Source: Brevibacillus_C sp046036945 (GTDB taxonomy: Bacteria; Bacillota; Bacilli; Brevibacillales; Brevibacillaceae). From it: a stretch of DNA of 64,000 bases. Numbering within the stretch: the stretch's first letter is position 1; the number at the start of each line of letters is the position of its first letter. Under the pieces are notes generated by a model. That model did no database searches. It was given only the letters and a program-made list of their open reading frames with translations, and was not told the DNA's origin. Positions 36,062 through 44,808 of the stretch are shown in pieces. Location of the stretch: the NCBI RefSeq assembly GCF_046036945.1, contig NZ_JBJQOQ010000007.1:62001-126000 (forward strand), given 5' to 3'. The translations under genes and the position numbers were made by a program.

Positions 36062-36808
36062 CTATTTCAAGCCATCACTGGCAGCAGTATCACCGTTGTC
36101 AAAAAATGAAGTATCTACAATCCTCGCATAAATATAAGGATTTAGATTGGGACTTTGCACATGGATTCTGATTTTTTCCAGACCCTCTACATCAAAGATA
36201 AGCCGTTTTACTTTGTCATCCGGACTAACGGTGTGCTTTTCCAGGAGGGTATTGGCTGTATTTCCGGCAATCTCCACCGCGTTATATAGTGAAAATTCTA
36301 CCTCATGCTCACCGGGGCTTATGACAGCAGCATCCAAAACGAGCCGCTTGTATTTTCGGTCAATGGTAAACACAATATCTGCATATTGATCAATCTTCAA
36401 TACTTGTTTGTATTTTCCTCCATTTACCGCTGTTTCATTTGGATCTTTTGACAGAACGGCATAGATGTTGTCAATCTCCATCGGCATGGAGAAGATCGGC
36501 GTTTTTTCACCGGGTTTGCCCCCGATATAAATTTTTTGACTGGCAGCATCGTAGTCGATCGGTACTTTTAACGCTTCAGCCAGTGCGCGGGCCGGCAAGT
36601 AGTTGCTTCCGTTATAATAAATGGCTGTCAGCGGTTTTCCGGATGGATCTTTAGGCTGCCACAGCTCGCCGTTCAATACAAACGACACACCCCGATTAAA
36701 AAAGGCATTGATCGGCTCCATATTGGCCGCCGCATAAGCAGATGCAAAAGAGCTGGCAAGGAGAACAAAAACAAACAAGAGAATCTTTGCCGTTTTCATC
36801 TTCATCAT
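36062..36808 (-). CDS. Secreted stalk-domain protein
   Basis: An exported protein of about 248 residues. Signal peptide (TAKILLFVFVLLASSFASAYA), then a copper amine oxidase N-terminal-like domain (about 30-100, YYNGSNYLPARALAEALKVPIDYD). A C-terminal beta-rich domain (about 120-240) with NPW-like jelly-roll character is described by ELV-type strands such as KRLVLDAAVISPGEHEVEFSLYN; this half resembles NPCBM/carbohydrate-binding sandwiches but I am not certain. ATG 36808 has GGAAGG six bases upstream; 36814 and 36805 are alternatives. It is 53 bases downstream of the SLH protein and the same distance upstream of the BTAD regulator. Confidence 0.75.
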   Translation of the reverse strand: MMKMKTAKILLFVFVLLASSFASAYAAANMEPINAFFNRGVSFVLNGELWQPKDPSGKPLTAIYYNGSNYLPARALAEALKVPIDYDAASQKIYIGGKPGEKTPIFSMPMEIDNIYAVLSKDPNETAVNGGKYKQVLKIDQYADIVFTIDRKYKRLVLDAAVISPGEHEVEFSLYNAVEIAGNTANTLLEKHTVSPDDKVKRLIFDVEGLEKIRIHVQSPNLNPYIYARIVDTSFFDNGDTAASDGLK

Positions 36809-36860
36809 ATTCATCCTTCCGTCATCTAATGAACAACTCGAATTCGCCCAATCGGGCTCA

Positions 36861-38747
36861 TTATTTTTTCACTCTCAGCATGTTCATGATGGCCGTTATC
36901 GACTCGGCCCGGGTAGAAGGTTCATGAGGCTCGAATCGGTTGCCGGTGATGTAGCTGGTGATGCCGTACAGTTTGGCTGCAGCCACCTTGCTTCTTGCAT
37001 AGTCGGGAATATCCGCGTCATCCAGGTACCCGCTCGCTGCATCAGATGCGGTCGGCAAGTTGGCCGCCCGGACAACCATGGTGATCATATCGGCGTGGGT
37101 AATCGTCTTGTTGGGCCGGAAGGTGTTGTCAGGGTAGCCATTGATGATGCCGAGTTCCACGCACTGCGCGATCTCCTTTGCCGCCCACGAGCCGATCGTC
37201 TCCTTGTCTGTAAAGACCAGCGCTGAACCTTTGCCCGAAGGCTGCAGCGCATTCATCAGCAGTACGGCAAACTCGGCGCGGGTGACAGTGTGATCCGGTT
37301 TGAAGGTCCCGTCGGGATAGCCTTTCACGATGCCTTTGTTCACCGCCTGGATGATGTTCTTTTCCGCCCAGTGTCCGCTGATGTCCGACAGTGAGACATC
37401 CGAAACAGGCGGATCTTTCGCTTCGGTTACGATTACGACACATTGTTTGAAGTATCCGCCATCCTCCGATGTTGCCGTAATCGTCGTCTTGCCCGGCTTA
37501 ACGCCTGTCACTTTGCCGGAATCGTCCACCTTGGCGATGCCGCTGTCTTTGCTGGACCACTTGATTTCCTGGAAAGAAGCATCCTCTGGCATGACTGTCG
37601 CCTGAAGCGTTTCGCTCTGCCCGACGTTTACGGTCAATTCGGTTTTATTCAGGTTGATCTCGCTTACGGAAACCATCCCGATGGCGTATACATTTTTGTC
37701 ATATGACCCTATATATACGGCGCCGTCGGGTCCGATCGCCGGGGAGGAGCCGATCTCACCCTCTGTTTCGAAGTGCCATTTTTCCTTCCCATTTGACTTG
37801 ACCGCATAAAGTCTCTTGTCGCCGGAGCCGATATAGATGGTACCGTCTGCCCCTATTGCCGGCGAGGAGAACAGATATCCACCTGTTGGAAAACGCCATT
37901 TTTCGCCTCCGTCCTTTGGATTGACGGCATAGAGGTACATATCATACGATCCGACATAGATGGTGCCGTCTGATCCGATTGCCGGCGAGGAAATCACTTG
38001 ATCTCCCGTTTTGAAGTGCCACTTCTCCTTGCCGTTTCCCGGATTGATCGCGTACAGGTTCGAATCGTTCGAACCGACGTAGATGGCCGTCCCGTCCTCG
38101 CTGATCGACGGAGAGGAGCTGACGGCATCCCCCGCTGCGAACTCCCATTTCTTCGTCCCGTTAGGCTTGATCGCATAAAGCTTCTTGTCGTTGGAGCCGA
38201 CATAAATGGTGCCGTCTGCGCCGATTGCCGGCGAGGAGCTGACTACGTTGCCCGTTTCGAAATGCCATTTCTTCTTTCCATTCTCCGGATTGATCGCATA
38301 CAGTCTATTGTCCCAAGATCCGACATAGATCGTCCCGTCTGCGCCGATCGCCGGGGAGGAGGAGATCTTGTCCCCCGTTTCGAAGTGCCATTTTTTCTTT
38401 CCATTCTCCGGATTGACCGCATACAGTCTGTTGTCCCAGGATCCGACGTAGATGGTTCCGTCTGCGCCGATCGCCGGAGAGGAAATAATGCTGTCCTCCG
38501 TTTCGAAGCGCCATTTCTCTTTTCCTTTTTTATCGACTGCGTAGAGGTTGTGATCGAACGATCCGACGTAGATGGTTCCGTCCTGGCCGATTGCCGCGGA
38601 GGAGACGACCACATCCCCTGTTGTGAATCTCCACCTCTCCTTGTCGTTTGAGCCTGCCGCTGCGGGTTGGAACGAAAGCAGACTGGCCATCAGAAAAACA
38701 GAAGAGAACACAATGTAAAGCCATTTCTTTTTATACACGGCAAACAT
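36861..38747 (-). CDS. SLH-anchored surface protein with beta-propeller and BIG2 domain
   Basis: A 628-residue exported protein with a signal peptide (about 5-32). Eight to nine roughly 40-residue PQQ-like blades follow (about 35-360; each about SSPAIGADGTIYVGS then LYAxxxxGKKKWHFETG), then a bacterial Ig-like BIG2 domain (about 365-445, LTVNVGQSETLQATVMPEDA), then three SLH domains (about 455-628, DISGHWAEKNIIQAVNKGIV, TITHADMITMVV) that bind pyruvylated wall polymer. The blades are nearly identical even at DNA level. ATG 38747 has AAAGGAG eight bases upstream, better than 38765. Probable role: surface adhesion or assembly scaffold. Confidence 0.9.
   Translation of the reverse strand: MFAVYKKKWLYIVFSSVFLMASLLSFQPAAAGSNDKERWRFTTGDVVVSSAAIGQDGTIYVGSFDHNLYAVDKKGKEKWRFETEDSIISSPAIGADGTIYVGSWDNRLYAVNPENGKKKWHFETGDKISSSPAIGADGTIYVGSWDNRLYAINPENGKKKWHFETGNVVSSSPAIGADGTIYVGSNDKKLYAIKPNGTKKWEFAAGDAVSSSPSISEDGTAIYVGSNDSNLYAINPGNGKEKWHFKTGDQVISSPAIGSDGTIYVGSYDMYLYAVNPKDGGEKWRFPTGGYLFSSPAIGADGTIYIGSGDKRLYAVKSNGKEKWHFETEGEIGSSPAIGPDGAVYIGSYDKNVYAIGMVSVSEINLNKTELTVNVGQSETLQATVMPEDASFQEIKWSSKDSGIAKVDDSGKVTGVKPGKTTITATSEDGGYFKQCVVIVTEAKDPPVSDVSLSDISGHWAEKNIIQAVNKGIVKGYPDGTFKPDHTVTRAEFAVLLMNALQPSGKGSALVFTDKETIGSWAAKEIAQCVELGIINGYPDNTFRPNKTITHADMITMVVRAANLPTASDAASGYLDDADIPDYARSKVAAAKLYGITSYITGNRFEPHEPSTRAESITAIMNMLRVKK
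37690..38620. repeat. Tandem coding repeats of about 120 bases
   Basis: Each unit encodes one propeller blade of the SLH protein. Adjacent units share long stretches, for example around ATCGCCGGGGAGGAG and CCGACATAGAT. Units near 38230-38480 are the most alike, which suggests recent duplication. Confidence 0.75.
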
Positions 38748-38881
38748 GGCAAAGCTCCTTTCCATCAGAATAGACCTGCAGGACAGATATTTCCGCTTTG
38801 TTCTGAAACCGACCGGGCAGAACTTACATGAACACGCCGTTTTCTCGAGAGAAAGTCGTCCATTTTGTCTTTTGAAACACC

Positions 38882-38921
38882 AAAAAAACTCCCTCCTTTA
38901 GATCGACTCTAAAGAAGGGAG
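38882..38921 (-). terminator. Terminator of the NCS2 permease gene (end of pxp operon)
   Basis: On the minus strand CTCCCTTCTTTAGA pairs with TCTAAAGGAGGGAG (one mismatch), followed by TTTTTTT. It lies 48 bases after the operon's last gene. Confidence 0.9.
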
Positions 38922-38969
38922 CGCTTCAAAAGCGTTACCAACGGTTCCGTCTTCCATTCACCGCCGTTG

Positions 38970-40247
38970 CTACAGATAGGATTGTACTTTCTCTTCCCGG
39001 CGAACGAGCCGGTCCAGCAAGAGACAGGTGCCGACCCCCATCAGGAGGCCGTTGCTGAGCAATGGGCTCAGGAAGGGAGGAACCGCCAGGAAAAAGGAAG
39101 CGGGCAAAAACATGCAGCCGATTCCGATCATGAGTGAAATTCCAACGATGTAAACCTGCCGTTCGTCCAACCCGCCCCTGCTAATCTCGCGCAATCCCAT
39201 GCCAAGCATGTTGACAAAGGAGAGAAACATGCTGGCGTACCCGACGGATACGGGAATGGATGCAAACAGACCCGTCACAGCGGGGAAAAAACTGATCACC
39301 ACCAGGAAAAGGTTCCCCAGGATGAACGGCAGCTTTTCCTTCATCCGCGTCGTCATGATAAACCCGGCCGTATAGGACAGCGGAACGAAGCCAACGGTAG
39401 AGAAAACGGCCGATAAGGTCTGACTGGCGCCCATGATCAATCCTGAGCGCTTCTCATTCCCCCTGTCTGTACGGCCGATCACTTGGCCTACCGCCTCCAT
39501 GCTGGCGATCATATTGCTGAGCAAGAGCACGGTTACGATCGCAGATGTGAACAGAATGCCTCCGTTCCACTCCGGCCAGCCAAAGGACCAGACGCCCGGC
39601 AAGGTAAACACGGCATCCCATGCTCCGCCTGCCTGCTGATTAAGTCCGCACAGTTGAAACAGCGACCAGCCAAAAATGATCGCAATCAATACGGAGTAAT
39701 TCCGCAAGAAAGGTTTGCTGCTACGGGCCAGGCCGAGAGACAAGACAAGGGTGGCAATCGAGATGGCCGGCCCCTTCCAGTCAAAGGGGTTCTCCTTTGC
39801 ACTCAGGATGCCGCTGATAAAAGGGCCGCTCATCTGTGCGACCAAAAGCAAAAAATACGTGCCGATTACCGCGGGTGTAAACAATCGCCTGATCACGGTG
39901 ATCCATCCGCATACACTCATCAGCCCGAACAAGATGCCGCTGAAAACGAGCCCCAATCCGAGTGCGGGCAGGATGGAACGGGGTTCTTGTCCCAAGGCTG
40001 GAGCCATTGTTCCAAATAGAAGGAATACGCCCCACCACAGGACGGCCGGCCCCTCCATGATCGGCAAGCGGTGCCCCCGCCATGTCTGCATCAGCGCTAC
40101 GATTCCCATCACAAACAGTGTCCGCTGCACAAATTCGCCGATTTCCTGGGCGGACATGCCGTATGCCTGACCGATTGCCAACGGGGCCACGATACTTCCC
40201 GCGAGGGTAAACATGGCCCATTGCATGGCAGAAAGCGTCAATTTCAT
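38970..40247 (-). CDS. NCS2-family (xanthine/uracil-type) permease
   Basis: A 425-residue membrane transporter of the nucleobase-cation symporter 2 family, YbbY/PurP-like. Multiple hydrophobic helices are visible, with family features AGSIVAPLAIGQAYG near the N-terminus and VGRTDRGNEKRSGLIMGASQTLSAVFSTVGFVPLS in the middle (cf. the GD-x-x-x-G region of NCS2). ATG 40247 is favoured: GGAG lies nine bases upstream and it follows the ycsI stop by one base. It is the last gene of the 5-oxoproline operon, where Bacillus subtilis has no such permease as far as I recall. It may import 5-oxoproline or a related cyclic amide; that is inference. Confidence 0.85.
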   Translation of the reverse strand: MKLTLSAMQWAMFTLAGSIVAPLAIGQAYGMSAQEIGEFVQRTLFVMGIVALMQTWRGHRLPIMEGPAVLWWGVFLLFGTMAPALGQEPRSILPALGLGLVFSGILFGLMSVCGWITVIRRLFTPAVIGTYFLLLVAQMSGPFISGILSAKENPFDWKGPAISIATLVLSLGLARSSKPFLRNYSVLIAIIFGWSLFQLCGLNQQAGGAWDAVFTLPGVWSFGWPEWNGGILFTSAIVTVLLLSNMIASMEAVGQVIGRTDRGNEKRSGLIMGASQTLSAVFSTVGFVPLSYTAGFIMTTRMKEKLPFILGNLFLVVISFFPAVTGLFASIPVSVGYASMFLSFVNMLGMGLREISRGGLDERQVYIVGISLMIGIGCMFLPASFFLAVPPFLSPLLSNGLLMGVGTCLLLDRLVRREEKVQSYL

Positions 40248-40248
40248 C

Positions 40249-41040
40249 TTAGAGAACTCCGAATTGCTCATCGCGCAGATTGGTGATGAACATGTGTCCC
40301 GGAGCATGAGTAATCATGATTTCCGGCTTGGACTGCATGGCCACGGCTTGCGGCGTCACCCCACAGGCCCAAAAGACAGGAACCTCTCCTCCCTGAATCG
40401 GTACCGGATCGCCAAAATCAGGCCGGTCGATCGCCTGAATCCCGATTGCCCCCGGGTCCCCGATATGTACAGGGGCGCCGTGAACCGCTGGAAAACGCGA
40501 GGTCACCTGAACGGCCCGGACGACTTGTTCCTGGGGAACGGGCCGCATGCTCACCACCATCGGTCCGGCAAACCGGCCCGCACTCTTGCATTGGATGTTG
40601 GTGACGTACATGGGCACATTGCAGTCCTGCTCGATGTGCCGCACCGGAATCCCGTTTTCCAATAATGCCTTCTCAAATGTAAAGCTGCATCCGAGCAAAA
40701 AAGCAACCATGTCCTCCCGCCACAGATGCTCAATGCTGGTTACTTCCTCTGTTAGTTCTCCGTGCCTGTACACCCGGTATTTTGGCAGGTCGGTAAGCAG
40801 GTTCGCATCAGGGGCGACGATTGACGGCACGGGCGACCCGGGATCCGTTACGTCCAGGACCGGGCACGGCTTGGGATTTCGCTGGCAAAACAACAAGAAG
40901 TCATAGGCGAGCGACCGGGGCAAAATAGCCAGGTTCGCCTGGGTGTATCCCTCGGCCATTCCGGCCGTCGGTTTTTGCCAGCGTTGTTCTCTCATCCATT
41001 GACGGGCTACTTGCGGTTTCAATTCTGCGATGGTAGTCAT
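40249..41040 (-). CDS. ycsI: Putative hydro-lyase, DUF1445 (YcsI) family
   Basis: A 263-residue protein of the YcsI/D-glutamate-cyclase-like family. Conserved segments: GYTQANLAILPRSLAYDFLLFCQRNPKPCP, FLLGCSFTFEKALL, CNVPMYVTNIQC, VFWACGVTPQAV and ITHAPGHMFITN. D-glutamate cyclases interconvert D-glutamate and 5-oxo-D-proline, which fits the surrounding 5-oxoprolinase genes, although the activity of YcsI itself is annotated only by family. Neighbours: ycsG upstream by 38 bases, permease downstream. Confidence 0.9.
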   Translation of the reverse strand: MTTIAELKPQVARQWMREQRWQKPTAGMAEGYTQANLAILPRSLAYDFLLFCQRNPKPCPVLDVTDPGSPVPSIVAPDANLLTDLPKYRVYRHGELTEEVTSIEHLWREDMVAFLLGCSFTFEKALLENGIPVRHIEQDCNVPMYVTNIQCKSAGRFAGPMVVSMRPVPQEQVVRAVQVTSRFPAVHGAPVHIGDPGAIGIQAIDRPDFGDPVPIQGGEVPVFWACGVTPQAVAMQSKPEIMITHAPGHMFITNLRDEQFGVL

Positions 41041-41078
41041 ATGCGGTCTCCTCCCTTTTGTAGGTTCAAACCATCGGA

Positions 41079-42266
41079 TTACAACATCAATTTGGGCAGT
41101 TCATTGATCAGCGTATAGACGCTCATGATCGCCATGGCGACGACGACAATTCCGCCGAAAACCGCCATCCAAAGCGGATGCCTGTAATCCCCGACAATCT
41201 TTTTCCGGTAGGCGGCAATCAACATGACTCCGAGTGTTATCGGCAAAATCAGTCCGTTCAGGGCACCTACCAGGACGAGGATCTTGACCGGGCGGCCGAC
41301 AATGAGAAAGACAAGTGTAGAAATGGCAATAAAAGCGATGATGAGCCATTTGTTAGCCTGATCAATTTTCGGATGGAAGGTGCGAATAAAAGATACGGAC
41401 GTGTAGGCACAGCCGACGACGGATGTAACGGCAGCCGCCCACATGACGATCCCGAAGATCTTGTACCCGATATTGCCCGCAGCCAGTTGGAAAACCGAAG
41501 CCGGCGGGTTGGCCGGATCCAGCACAAGACCTTGCGCCACGATGCCTAAAGCAGCCAAGAACAGGAATATCCGCATGATGGAAGCGACGGCAATCCCGGA
41601 AACAGAGCTTTTGGTTACTTCCGGCAGAGAGGCGACGCCCTTTACTCCTGCGTCCAACAGGCGGTGGCCGCCCGCAAACGTAATATACCCGCCAACCGTT
41701 CCGCCGACAAGTGTGACGATTGCCAGAATGTCGATGGAGTCCGGAACAAATGTTTTGATCACCGCTTCCCCCACCGGCGGCCCTGATGTAACCGCGACGT
41801 ATAAAGTAAGAAGGATCATGACAAAGCCCATGATCTGGGCAAAGCGGTCCATCAGTTTCCCCGCTTCCCGAACGAGAAAGATGCAGATGGCGATGATCGC
41901 ACTGGCCAGTGCACCCGTCTCCGCAGAAATGCCGAACAGCACGTTGAGTCCCAGGCCGGCACCGGCCACATTTCCAATGTTAAAGGCCAGACCGCCCATC
42001 ACGACCAATAGCGCGACCAGATAGCCCATGCCGGGCAGCACCATGTTGGCGATATCCTGGGCCCGTTTTTCCGAGACGGCGATAATCCGCCATACGTTCA
42101 TTTGCGCCCCGATATCCAGCAGGATCGACATGAGGATGACAAAGCCGAAACTGGCGGCCAATTTTTCCGTAAAAACGGTCGTCTGCGTAAGAAAGCCCGG
42201 CCCGATCGCTGAGGTCGCCATCAGGAAGGCAGCCCCCAAAAGTATGCTCCAGCGTGATTGTTTCAT
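41079..42266 (-). CDS. ycsG: NRAMP-like transporter YcsG
   Basis: A 395-residue integral membrane protein of the NRAMP-related divalent-metal/proton symporter superfamily with about 11 helices. The N-terminal AFLMATSAIGPGFLTQTTVF corresponds to the first discontinuous helix, whose classical metal-binding DPGN motif is replaced by IGPG. That suggests a non-metal substrate, perhaps 5-oxoproline or a proton-coupled acid. It sits between pxpA and ycsI, as in the Bacillus ycsF-ycsG-ycsI operon. Confidence 0.9.
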   Translation of the reverse strand: MKQSRWSILLGAAFLMATSAIGPGFLTQTTVFTEKLAASFGFVILMSILLDIGAQMNVWRIIAVSEKRAQDIANMVLPGMGYLVALLVVMGGLAFNIGNVAGAGLGLNVLFGISAETGALASAIIAICIFLVREAGKLMDRFAQIMGFVMILLTLYVAVTSGPPVGEAVIKTFVPDSIDILAIVTLVGGTVGGYITFAGGHRLLDAGVKGVASLPEVTKSSVSGIAVASIMRIFLFLAALGIVAQGLVLDPANPPASVFQLAAGNIGYKIFGIVMWAAAVTSVVGCAYTSVSFIRTFHPKIDQANKWLIIAFIAISTLVFLIVGRPVKILVLVGALNGLILPITLGVMLIAAYRKKIVGDYRHPLWMAVFGGIVVVAMAIMSVYTLINELPKLML

Positions 42267-42290
42267 AAGACATCCCCTTTGTCTTTTAGT

Positions 42291-43052
42291 TTATTGTGAC
42301 ATCGCTCTTACTTCGATTCCGGCTGTTTCAAGTGTCTCCCGTATGCGCCGGGCAAAAGACAAAGCGTGCACCCCGTCACCGTGTATGCAGACCGTCTCCG
42401 CTTTAATCGTGAAGTCACTTCCCTGCCGCGTTGACACCTTGCCTTCTTTAATCATCCGGATCACCTGACCCACTGCTACCTCATCGCTTTCAATCAGCGC
42501 ATCCGGCTGGCTACGCGGCGTAAGGGTGCCGTCTTGCTGATACGTGCGGTCTGCGAAAACTTCGCTTTTCGTCCTCAGTCCGATTTTTTCCGCCTGTTCG
42601 ATCAGCTGACTGCCGGCGAGCCCTACCAAATACAATTCCGGATTGGCCCGGTATACCGCTTCCGCGATCGCCCGAGCCAGATCAGCCTTGGCAGCTGCCA
42701 TATTGTACAAAGCCCCGTGCGGTTTTACATGCTGCATCACCCCTCCCTCCGATTGGACAAACCCTAGCAATGCCCCTACTTGATACACGACCATGTCGTA
42801 TGCCTCTTCGGCAGAGACAGCCAGGTTCCGTCTGCCAAAACCCTGCAGGTCAGGAATGCCGGGATGAGCACCGATTTTTACATCGTTTTTCATCGCCAGC
42901 TTAACCGTCTTCCGCATGGTGGCCGGATCACCCGCGTGGAAACCGCAAGCGATATTGGCAGATGTGACGTATGCCAGGATTGCTTCATCATTTCCCAGCC
43001 GATACACTCCAAAGCTTTCTCCCATGTCGCAATTCAAATCGACGTGATACAT
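42291..43052 (-). CDS. pxpA: 5-oxoprolinase subunit A (LamB/YcsF family)
   Basis: A 253-residue subunit of the prokaryotic ATP-dependent 5-oxoprolinase PxpABC, which opens 5-oxo-L-proline to L-glutamate. Family signatures: VDLNCDMGESFGVYRLGND at the N-terminus, SANIACGFHAGDP, IGAHPGIPD, VKPHGALYN and CIHGDG. ATG 43052 has AGGAGGG six bases upstream, so the earlier ATG at 43073 is not used. Its start region overlaps the pxpC 3-prime end by a few bases of ribosome site. Confidence 0.94.
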   Translation of the reverse strand: MYHVDLNCDMGESFGVYRLGNDEAILAYVTSANIACGFHAGDPATMRKTVKLAMKNDVKIGAHPGIPDLQGFGRRNLAVSAEEAYDMVVYQVGALLGFVQSEGGVMQHVKPHGALYNMAAAKADLARAIAEAVYRANPELYLVGLAGSQLIEQAEKIGLRTKSEVFADRTYQQDGTLTPRSQPDALIESDEVAVGQVIRMIKEGKVSTRQGSDFTIKAETVCIHGDGVHALSFARRIRETLETAGIEVRAMSQ

Positions 43053-43063
43053 GCTTGTCCCTC

Positions 43064-44068
43064 CTATGTGCATTTGAGCAAAATGCCCGTTTTTAGCTGG
43101 CGAATCTCGTTTTCCCTCGCCATCAGCAGCCGTTCCGCTTCTTCCCGGCTGATTTCCGCAAAGAGAAGCGCTTCGCCCGGCTTCGTCTGCGCCATCAACG
43201 GCAAATCGACTGTGGCGACCTGGGCGATTTTCGGATAGCCGCCCGTGGTCTGCCTGTCAGCCAGGAGCACGATCGGCTTTCCCTCGGGCGGGACCTGTAC
43301 GGTGCCGAAAGCGACAGCTTCCGAGATCAACTCTCTTCGCTCTGTCTGCTCCAACACCGGACCGTCCAGCCGATAGCCCATGCGGTCGGACTGCGGAGTA
43401 ACGCGATACGATTCCGATAAAAAGGAACGGCGGCCCTCCTCTGTAAACCAGTCCCACTGATTGCCCCGCATGACCCGAACAACGGGGGCAGAAGAATAAG
43501 CCGGGAGCATTTCGCGCGCCGCTCCCCAGTCAGCCGTTGTGAATGCAGCCCCGTTCGCCTGGCTGCGCAATTGATCGGCGATACGTCTTCCCAGCCAAGT
43601 CGGCTCCCCGCAGGCAAGCTCGTCTCCCGCCCGCAGGCCGCGTCCTTGGTAACCGCCAATTCCCGCGCGCAAATAGGTAGACCGGCTGTCCATCACCGCA
43701 GGGACACTCCATCCCCCGGCTATGGCCAGGTAAGCTCTGGCACCCGATCGGCAATAGCCGAAATGGAGAATGCTGCCTTTTTTAAGGTAAACCGGCTTCC
43801 ACAAGGGCACCGGGATTCCCTCGACAGACGGGGAAAGATCCCCGCCGCAGATGGAGATCAGCGCCGCTTCGGGAAATTCGATGACCGCCCCTTTCAGCGT
43901 CATTTCCAAAGTGGCCTCGGCCTCCTCGTTTCCGACGAGCAAATTGGCTGTGCGGTGGGCGAACGGATCCATCGCCCCGCTCGCAATCACGCCATATTTT
44001 TGAAATCCGTAACGGCCCATATCCTGTACAGAAGTTAACAATCCTGGTTGAATGACACGAATGCTTAT
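43064..44068 (-). CDS. pxpC: 5-oxoprolinase subunit C (KipA family), apparent ATA start
   Basis: A protein of about 334 residues of the biotin-dependent carboxyltransferase-like family that partners PxpB. The usual N-terminus (x-S-I-R-V-I-Q-P-G-L-L-T-S-V-Q-D) is encoded in frame, but the codon where ATG is expected is ATA at 44066-44068, six bases after GGAGGG and overlapping the pxpB stop as ATAA. The first canonical alternative, TTG 44041, would remove nine residues including the first strand. Later motifs are intact: YGVIASGAMDPFAHRTANLL, ADRQTTGGYPKIAQV. Translation may use ATA, be weak, or the base may be an error. Confidence 0.85.
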   Translation of the reverse strand: MSIRVIQPGLLTSVQDMGRYGFQKYGVIASGAMDPFAHRTANLLVGNEEAEATLEMTLKGAVIEFPEAALISICGGDLSPSVEGIPVPLWKPVYLKKGSILHFGYCRSGARAYLAIAGGWSVPAVMDSRSTYLRAGIGGYQGRGLRAGDELACGEPTWLGRRIADQLRSQANGAAFTTADWGAAREMLPAYSSAPVVRVMRGNQWDWFTEEGRRSFLSESYRVTPQSDRMGYRLDGPVLEQTERRELISEAVAFGTVQVPPEGKPIVLLADRQTTGGYPKIAQVATVDLPLMAQTKPGEALLFAEISREEAERLLMARENEIRQLKTGILLKCT

Positions 44069-44808
44069 GATGATCCCTCCTCAAAGGCGCGGAAATCGTC
44101 AAGGGAAATCGGGACAAAGCGAACCCGATCTCCCGCCCGCAGCAGACTGGGCGGATTGTCCTCAGGCCGGAACAGCCGCAGCGGGGTCCTGCCGATAATC
44201 TGCCAGCCGCCCGGCGTCTCCATGGGATAGATCCCGGTCTGGCTTCCCGCGATCCCGACAGAACCGGCGGGTATGGACAGGCGGGGAGATTTTCGCCGGG
44301 GAGTGGCAATCCTCTCCGACAGGCCGCCAATATAAGGAAACCCGGGGGCAAATCCAATCATGTAGATCAGGTAATCTCCCCCCGCGTGAATCTCGATCAC
44401 TTCCTGTTCGCTCAGTTGATGCAGCCGGGCCACTTCTCCCAGGTCAGGCCCCAGTTCTCCCCCGTAACATACCGGAATGTCAACGATCCGTCCCGCTTCC
44501 TCACTTTCAAACTCGGCCTGTTCCAGTTGTTCTTGAATGAGACAGCAGCAGATTTGATACGGGGAGCCGGAATCTTGTTCCCGATCTGCCAGTCCAGCAT
44601 TCTTGTACCAGTCGTACAGCTCCTGCGGGTTGTAAAAGATCGTAATAGTCGTATAGGCCGGGATGTATTCCACCATCCCCGGCAGGGGCCGCCTGTCCAG
44701 CATCGCCGAAACCCGCCTTACTTGCCGGTACGCTTCCAGACTTACCGCCGTGCCGAACTGCACGACTACCGCCTGATCGCCCAATGGTTGAAACACAGCC
44801 TCCATCAT
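44065..44808 (-). CDS. pxpB: 5-oxoprolinase subunit B (KipI family)
   Basis: A 247-residue PxpB/KipI cyclophilin-like protein. Signatures: FQPLGDQAVVVQFG at the N-terminus, VEYIPAYTTITIFYNP, YMIGFAPGFPYIGGL, PRLSIPAGSVGIAGSQTGIYP and TPGGWQIIGRTPL. ATG 44808 overlaps the IclR stop as ATGA, with GGAGAGG just upstream; the next ATG (44805) is equally possible. In Bacillus subtilis the homologue also inhibits the sporulation kinase KinA. Whether it does so here is unknown. Confidence 0.94.
   Translation of the reverse strand: MMEAVFQPLGDQAVVVQFGTAVSLEAYRQVRRVSAMLDRRPLPGMVEYIPAYTTITIFYNPQELYDWYKNAGLADREQDSGSPYQICCCLIQEQLEQAEFESEEAGRIVDIPVCYGGELGPDLGEVARLHQLSEQEVIEIHAGGDYLIYMIGFAPGFPYIGGLSERIATPRRKSPRLSIPAGSVGIAGSQTGIYPMETPGGWQIIGRTPLRLFRPEDNPPSLLRAGDRVRFVPISLDDFRAFEEGSS

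Noticed and set aside
37690..38620. Regularly spaced similar segments that might suggest a CRISPR array
   Set aside because: Unit length of about 120 bases, fully coding in one frame, each unit one propeller blade; no short direct repeats with unique spacers and no cas genes.
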